9,633 bases of DNA from Methylococcaceae bacterium UBA659 (GTDB taxonomy: Bacteria > Pseudomonadota > Gammaproteobacteria > Methylococcales > Methylomonadaceae), in contig DBNZ01000098.1 of assembly GCA_002299495.1 (NCBI GenBank), forward strand, positions 1 through 9,633. The letters are read 5' to 3'. Below, in pieces: positions 5,860 through 9,633 of the stretch. The notes under the pieces are model-generated. The model had not been told where the DNA came from. It worked only from the letters and a program-made list of their open reading frames with translations, and ran no database searches. Numbering within the stretch: position 1 is the stretch's first letter; the number at the start of each line of letters is the position of its first letter. A program made the position numbers and the translations under genes.

Positions 5860-6629
5860 GCCCGGCCTTGTCCGTTGTTAAGCAGTTCTTTGGCCAATGC
5901 CAAATACGATGTCGCCCCCTTTGAAGATTTGTCGTAGTTGAGCGCGGGTAGGCCGTGGCTGGGGGCTTCCGCTAGGCGGATATTCCTGGGTATGCAGGTC
6001 AGGAAAACTTTGTCGCCAAAATAACGGATTAACTGTTCGGAAACATCTTTGGTCAGCCGGTTTCTGTCGTCAAACATGGTCCGCAAGATGCCTTCTAGGC
6101 CTAAGGTCGGGTTGACCGTGTCCTGAATATTTTTCAAGGTGGACATAAGCGCCGATAACCCTTCTAGGGCATAGTATTCGCATTGCATCGGGATCAATAA
6201 GCTGTGGGCCGCGACCATGGCGTTCAAGGTTAGCATATTCAAGGAGGGTGGGCAGTCAATCAATATGTAGTCGTAATCCTGCTGGATGGGCAACAAGGCG
6301 TCGCGTAACCGTTGTTCCTTGCGGTCAGCTTTCATCAGTTGCACTTCGGCCGCAGTCAGGTCGGAATTGCCCGGGATGATGGCAAATCCTAAGTCGGCTA
6401 GGTCAATAATGGTTTCTGAGGCAGGCGCCTCGGCCATCATTAAGTCGTAGCCGGAATAACGGATGATTTCTTTGTCCACGCCGCAGCCCATGGCCGCGTT
6501 CCCTTGCGGGTCTAGGTCAACTAAAAGCACCCGGCACTGGAGTGAAGCCAGCGATGCGGCCAGGTTGACGCTGGTCGTGGTTTTTCCTACGCCGCCTTTT
6601 TGGTTGGTGACGGCAATAATTTTTCCCAC
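5856..6629 (-). CDS. parA: Chromosome partitioning ATPase ParA (Soj)
   Basis: ParA is a deviant-Walker ATPase that binds the nucleoid non-specifically as an ATP dimer and is released when ParB triggers hydrolysis, moving the origin region. The 257 residues show the deviant Walker A KGGVGKTT (residues 11-18, signature Lys11 and Lys16), the Walker A' VDLDPQGNA (37-45) with Asp40, and the Walker B ILIDCPPS (122-129) with Asp125. The length and lack of an N-terminal HTH fit chromosomal (type Ib-like) ParA. Translation starts at GTG (6627-6629), preceded by AGAGGT at a normal distance; this site overlaps the end of rsmG. The gene follows rsmG by 4 nt and shares an ATGA overlap with the next ORF, so expression is coupled on both sides. 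Confidence 0.97.
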   Translation of the reverse strand: MGKIIAVTNQKGGVGKTTTSVNLAASLASLQCRVLLVDLDPQGNAAMGCGVDKEIIRYSGYDLMMAEAPASETIIDLADLGFAIIPGNSDLTAAEVQLMKADRKEQRLRDALLPIQQDYDYILIDCPPSLNMLTLNAMVAAHSLLIPMQCEYYALEGLSALMSTLKNIQDTVNPTLGLEGILRTMFDDRNRLTKDVSEQLIRYFGDKVFLTCIPRNIRLAEAPSHGLPALNYDKSSKGATSYLALAKELLNNGQGRA

Positions 6630-6633
6630 GGGT

Positions 6634-7269
6634 TTACCTCTCTGTGGATGCGGTTAATTTGACTAAACACCGTTGGGCAGTGCACCCAGGTACGGCAATC
6701 GGGATGATGTCCGCCTTAAAGTGGCCGCCGACTGTCGCTAGTTCAAGTTCTGGATGCTGTCCCTTCATAGCCAGCATTATGCCATTTTGATGGGTAAGAT
6801 GGGCGGTCAAGGCGATGATGTCAGCCAAGCTGGCAAAAGCGCGGGTTAGGGCCGTATCAAAAAGCGGGTCTGGATGGTAATTTTCAGCCCGTTGGTGGCA
6901 AATGGCAGCATTCGGTAATTTAAGCTCAAGGATCGCTTGTTGTACGAAGCGGGTTTTTTTGGCGTTGCAGTCCAACAGGATGAAATCTTTGTCAGGTAAG
7001 GCAATGGCTAAGGGAATGCCAGGAATACCGGCGCCGGTGCCGACGTCAATAATCCGCTGGCCCTGGACAAAGGGCGCTATGGCCAAACTGTCTAGGATAT
7101 GCAGGTTGGTCATTGCTTCAGGGTCGCGGATGGAAGTCAAATTGTAGGTTTTGTTCCATTTCGCTATCAGCTTGATAAAGCCAACCAGTTGCTGGATTTG
7201 TGGCGGGTTTAGGGGCAAGTCAAGGCGGTTTAGTCCAATACTGAGTTTGGCTTGGAGCGTGGCGTCCAT
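6634..7269 (-). CDS. rsmG: 16S rRNA (guanine-527-N7)-methyltransferase RsmG (GidB)
   Basis: RsmG methylates N7 of G527 in the 530 loop of 16S rRNA using SAM; loss gives low-level streptomycin resistance. The 211-residue protein is of family length. It shows the N-terminal helix motif KWNKTYNLTSIRD (37-49), HILDSLAI (57-64), the SAM-binding glycine loop IDVGTGAGIPGIPLAI (74-89) and the acidic ribose-binding position Asp100. TRAFASL (142-148) and a late LAMKG (166-170) are also present. The ATG abuts the mnmG stop (TAA directly followed by ATG). With no clear Shine-Dalgarno, it is probably translated by ribosomes finishing mnmG. mnmG-rsmG-parA-parB order is widely conserved in bacteria. Confidence 0.97.
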   Translation of the reverse strand: MDATLQAKLSIGLNRLDLPLNPPQIQQLVGFIKLIAKWNKTYNLTSIRDPEAMTNLHILDSLAIAPFVQGQRIIDVGTGAGIPGIPLAIALPDKDFILLDCNAKKTRFVQQAILELKLPNAAICHQRAENYHPDPLFDTALTRAFASLADIIALTAHLTHQNGIMLAMKGQHPELELATVGGHFKADIIPIAVPGCTAQRCLVKLTASTER

Positions 7270-9141
7270 TTATGCGGATTTTTTCTTGAGGTAAACCAAC
7301 AACAAAGAAATGGCCGCCGGGGTTATGCCTGGCATCCTGGAGGCTTGACCTAAGGTTTCCGGTCGGTTCAGCCTAAGTTTTTCGCTGACTTCGTTGGATA
7401 ATCCTGGAATAGCCTTGTAATCAATCGCTTCGGGGAGGCGTAAGTGATCGTGGCGGGAAGATTTGTCTATGTCATTTTGCTGCCTGCTGATGTAACCGGC
7501 ATATTTGGCTTGGATTTCCACTTGTTGGCTCACGGCTTCCGGGATGTCGGCGGCATTTTCTAAAAAAGCAAATGCCCGTTGGATGTCCACTTCCGGCCTT
7601 CGCAGCAAGTCTTCAAGGTTCGATTCTTTTAACAGGGGCTTGCCCCAAAAGGTTTCGACCTGCAAGGCTTCGGGGCCGCCTAACCTGACCCAGGTTTTTT
7701 TCAATTGCCTTTGTAACCGGGCGATACCTTCGCGCTTGGTCTCGAAAGCCCGCCAACGATCATCATCGACCAAGCCCAATTCCCGGCCTTTTTCGGTCAA
7801 TCGCAGGTCGGCGTTGTCTTCGCGTAAAATCAAACGGTATTCGGCGCGGCTGGTGAACATGCGGTAAGGTTCTTGGGTGCCTCGGGTGATCAGGTCATCA
7901 ATCATCACGCCAATATACGCCTCATCGCGTCTAGGACTCCAACTGTCCAGCCCTTGCGCCATCCGGGCCGCGTTCAGGCCTGCAACCAGCCCTTGGGCCG
8001 CGGCTTCTTCGTAGCCGGTGGTGCCATTGATTTGGCCGGCAAAAAACAAGCCTTTCAGGTGCTTGTTTTCCAATGATGATTTAAGGTCACGCGGATCGAA
8101 AAAATCGTATTCGATGGCATAACCCGGACGGATGATTTCGGCTTGTGCAAAACCGGGCATGGAGCGCACAAAATCGTATTGCACATCAAAGGGCAGGCTG
8201 GTGGAAATGCCGTTCGGATAGATTTCATGGGTGTCCAGACCCTCCGGTTCAATGAAAATCTGATGGCTGTCGCGGTCGGCGAAGCGGACGACTTTGTCCT
8301 CAATAGACGGGCAATAACGTGGCCCTATGCCTTCAATGACGCCGGAATACATGGGCGAACGGTCCAGTCCTGCACGGATGATGTCGTGGGTTTTGGGCGT
8401 TGTCCGGGTGATATAACAGGGGATTTGCCGAGGGTGTTGTCCACGGTTTCCCATAAACGAAAACACCGGCAACGGCTCATCGCCGTGCTGGATTTCCAGT
8501 TTTCTGAAATGGATGGTGCGGCCATCTATGCGCGGCGGCGTGCCGGTTTTCAGGCGGTTAATCCGTAACGGCAGTTCCCGCAAGCGGTCTGCCAAAGCCA
8601 CGGAGGCGGGGTCGCCCGCACGTCCGCCGCTGTAGTTTTGTAGGCCAATGTGAATTTTTCCGGCCAGAAAAGTCCCGGCCGTCAATACCACGGTCTTGGT
8701 CATGAATTCTACGCCAATCAAAGTCTTGACGCCTACTGCGTGTTCCCCCGCGATGATGATGTCAGCGGCGGTTTGCTGGAACAAGGACAGGTTCGGCTGG
8801 TTTTCAAGGGCGTAACGGATCGCTTGTTTATAAAGCTTACGGTCGGCCTGGGCGCGGGTGGCGCGCACTGCCGCGCCTTTGCTGGCATTAAGTATGCGGA
8901 ATTGGATGCCCGCCAGATCCGTTGCCTGGGCCATGATGCCGCCTAAGGCGTCGATTTCTTTCACCAAGTGGCCTTTGCCGATTCCGCCAATCGCGGGGTT
9001 ACAGCTCATTTGGCCTAGGGTGTCCAGGTTTTGCGTCAGCAACAAAGTTTGGGCGCCGCATCGAGCCGCAGCCAGGGCGGCTTCAGTCCCGGCATGGCCG
9101 CCGCCCACCACAATCACATCAAAATCTTTTTTGAATTTCAC
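7270..9141 (-). CDS. mnmG: tRNA 5-carboxymethylaminomethyluridine synthesis protein MnmG (GidA)
   Basis: MnmG is the FAD- and NADH-dependent partner of the GTPase MnmE. Together they install the cmnm5 group on wobble uridine 34 of several tRNAs. The 623-residue length is close to E. coli MnmG (629). Residues 13-18 (GGGHAG) form the dinucleotide-binding loop. SCNPAIGGIGKGH contains Cys47, and GPRYCPSIED contains Cys277, both at the E. coli positions of conserved cysteines. GQINGTTGYEEAAAQG and the C-terminal MnmE/tRNA-interacting region ending LLVYLKKKSA are intact. The start is taken as GTG at 9139-9141 (KFKKDFDVIVVGGG follows), since an upstream ATG is out of frame and soon stops. No strong ribosome site is seen. 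It heads the minus-strand operon behind a sigma70-like promoter. Confidence 0.98.
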   Translation of the reverse strand: MKFKKDFDVIVVGGGHAGTEAALAAARCGAQTLLLTQNLDTLGQMSCNPAIGGIGKGHLVKEIDALGGIMAQATDLAGIQFRILNASKGAAVRATRAQADRKLYKQAIRYALENQPNLSLFQQTAADIIIAGEHAVGVKTLIGVEFMTKTVVLTAGTFLAGKIHIGLQNYSGGRAGDPASVALADRLRELPLRINRLKTGTPPRIDGRTIHFRKLEIQHGDEPLPVFSFMGNRGQHPRQIPCYITRTTPKTHDIIRAGLDRSPMYSGVIEGIGPRYCPSIEDKVVRFADRDSHQIFIEPEGLDTHEIYPNGISTSLPFDVQYDFVRSMPGFAQAEIIRPGYAIEYDFFDPRDLKSSLENKHLKGLFFAGQINGTTGYEEAAAQGLVAGLNAARMAQGLDSWSPRRDEAYIGVMIDDLITRGTQEPYRMFTSRAEYRLILREDNADLRLTEKGRELGLVDDDRWRAFETKREGIARLQRQLKKTWVRLGGPEALQVETFWGKPLLKESNLEDLLRRPEVDIQRAFAFLENAADIPEAVSQQVEIQAKYAGYISRQQNDIDKSSRHDHLRLPEAIDYKAIPGLSNEVSEKLRLNRPETLGQASRMPGITPAAISLLLVYLKKKSA

Positions 9142-9180
9142 AATCGTTCGATTAGTCTATATTGTTTTTCCAGTCGGCAT

Positions 9181-9209
9181 TTTATAGGTAAATCATGAAA
9201 AAACGTAAA
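9181..9209 (-). promoter_or_regulatory. Putative sigma70 promoter for mnmG operon
   Basis: On the minus strand TTTACG (plus 9204-9209) and TATAAA (plus 9181-9186) are separated by exactly 17 bp. This gives 4/6 and 5/6 matches to the -35 and -10 consensus. Transcription would start near 9174, leaving a leader of about 30 nt before the mnmG GTG. The -35 box and most of the spacer lie inside the first codons of the divergent small gene at 9195. It is a prediction from spacing and consensus only. Confidence 0.5.
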
Positions 9210-9365
9210 ATTACCATTCGGGTGGATAATCCTGCCATCCAAAACCCTGTGGCGAAGTATGCTCATAAGTTCAACAAATCCCGTGCTTTTTGTCATAAAA
9301 AAACGTATGACAGGAAAGCAAAACATATGAAACAGGAGGTTTCGTCAATCCGTTCAGTCGCCTGA
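9195..9365 (+). CDS. Conserved-looking small basic protein (56 aa), unknown function
   Basis: This short frame encodes 56 residues and is strongly basic (many Lys/Arg/His, few acidic). It starts MKKRKITIRV and contains NPVAKYAHKFNKSRAF followed by KKTYDRKAKHMKQE. The NPVAKxAxxFNK...F...Y.RKxKHK.QE pattern resembles a small uncharacterised proteobacterial family that I recall as a DUF of about 50-60 residues; this identification is from memory and tentative. AGGT lies 5 nt before the ATG, a reasonable ribosome site. The frame is followed at once by a strong intrinsic terminator whose stem includes the stop codon, which supports a real monocistronic gene. It is divergent from mnmG and shares a 53-bp gap with it. 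The basic composition suggests nucleic acid or ribosome binding, but nothing shows this directly. Confidence 0.7.
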   Translation: MKKRKITIRVDNPAIQNPVAKYAHKFNKSRAFCHKKTYDRKAKHMKQEVSSIRSVA

Positions 9366-9388
9366 TTGGATTGGCAAAATCTTTTTTT
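9338..9388 (+). terminator. Intrinsic terminator of the small basic gene
   Basis: A hairpin with arms 9338-9357 and 9362-9381 closes on the loop TCGC (9358-9361) and is followed immediately by T7 (9382-9388). The stem has two mismatches (9343/9376 and 9353/9366) and three G-U pairs. The TGA stop (9363-9365) lies in the descending arm, so coding sequence and terminator overlap. This separates the small gene from the promoter at 9493. Confidence 0.8.
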
Positions 9389-9492
9389 ATCAATTGGTTA
9401 TTTTAGCTCCGTAAAACCCTCTCCGATTTTTCCTGTGACGGCAAGGTTATTTCCAAACGATTCTATATTTAGTGATATTGGGTTATTCTGCC

Positions 9493-9521
9493 TTGATTTA
9501 GGCCAGTGGGGTGGCTATAAT
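9493..9521 (+). promoter_or_regulatory. Strong sigma70-like promoter for the partial downstream gene
   Basis: TTGATT (9493-9498) and a perfect TATAAT (9516-9521) are separated by 17 bp. The predicted start is near 9528, about 16 nt before the ATG at 9544, giving a short leader. It lies downstream of a terminator and is oriented toward the gene leaving the window, as expected for the head of the atp operon. Confidence 0.75.
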
Positions 9522-9543
9522 CGCACAGCTTTTAAATCCGGGG

Positions 9544-9633
9544 ATGCAGGTGACGGATAGGGTTTTGTCCACTGTCAAAAAAATCTTAACTTACCAAGCA
9601 ATGGTAATCTTCGTAATGGCGTTTGGCTGTGCC
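9544..9633 (+). CDS. atpI: Partial membrane protein, probably ATP synthase subunit I (AtpI)
   Basis: Only the first 30 codons are in the window and the frame is open to its end. The product begins MQVTDRVLSTVKKILTYQA and continues into a hydrophobic stretch (MVIFVMAFGCA, residues 20-30) that looks like a first transmembrane helix. A short cytoplasmic head with Lys-Lys before a helix fits AtpI, a non-essential membrane protein encoded first in many F1Fo ATP synthase operons and implicated in c-ring assembly. The genomic setting supports this, because par-mnmG and atp genes are neighbours in many proteobacteria. A strong promoter lies just upstream. GGGG directly precedes the ATG, a poor ribosome site. 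The name is an inference from context and a short segment; another small membrane protein is possible. Confidence 0.5.
   Translation, partial: MQVTDRVLSTVKKILTYQAMVIFVMAFGCA

Noticed and set aside
4742..6629. Possible parS site (TGTTTCACGTGAAACA-like) in or near parAB
   Set aside because: I saw no CACGTG-centred palindrome of that type in the window. A motif scan allowing two or three mismatches would settle it.
9221..9229. GGTGGATAA, an 8/9 match to a DnaA box (reverse), near mnmG, a gene often close to oriC
   Set aside because: A single site lying inside the small gene's codons with no cluster of boxes. The 9366-9543 gap has no convincing second box, so an origin is not supported.
9366..9560. 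A 64-codon plus-strand frame with a TTG start
   Set aside because: It begins inside the terminator stem, runs through the T-tract and the strong promoter, and overlaps the likely AtpI start in another frame. No ribosome site.

Overview
The window reads as chromosomal housekeeping DNA from a gammaproteobacterium of moderately high GC. The fused two-domain 23S rRNA methyltransferase RlmKL, the pdxA-rsmA pair and the mnmG-rsmG-parA-parB order all point there. A Methylococcales-type methanotroph is my best guess, from overall resemblance and from memory rather than from any diagnostic gene. No phage, IS element, CRISPR array, tRNA or rRNA gene was found.

Layout. Positions 1-119 hold two copies of a short palindromic repeat ahead of rlmKL (120-2318, +), which overlaps acyP (2311-2586, +). 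A 333-bp gap between convergent genes (2587-2919) has no credible gene. It holds several inverted repeats, including a third copy of the same palindrome. From 9141 down to 2920 the minus strand carries one tightly packed series: mnmG, rsmG, parA, a 69-codon ORF, parB, pdxA and rsmA. Junctions range from 11-nt overlaps to a 53-nt gap, so one long transcript is likely. A sigma70-like promoter sits just upstream of mnmG. Divergent from mnmG are a 56-codon conserved-looking basic small protein (9195-9365, +) ending in a convincing intrinsic terminator, then a strong promoter (9493-9521), then the first 30 codons of a membrane protein that is probably AtpI, the head of the ATP synthase operon.

How the genes work together. 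MnmG (tRNA wobble uridine), RsmG and RsmA (16S rRNA) and RlmKL (23S rRNA) modify the translation apparatus. ParA and ParB segregate the chromosome. PdxA makes pyridoxal phosphate.

The most interesting item is the 69-codon ORF between parA and parB. It begins with the same RGLGRGL-x-x-LL motif as ParB, at the same residue positions, but has no CTP-binding, HTH or dimerisation domain. It looks like a stand-alone ParA-interacting peptide joined to a predicted amphipathic helix, translationally coupled to parA by an ATGA overlap. The second theme is the GGTACGC-N3-GCGTACC palindrome family in the intergenic gaps.
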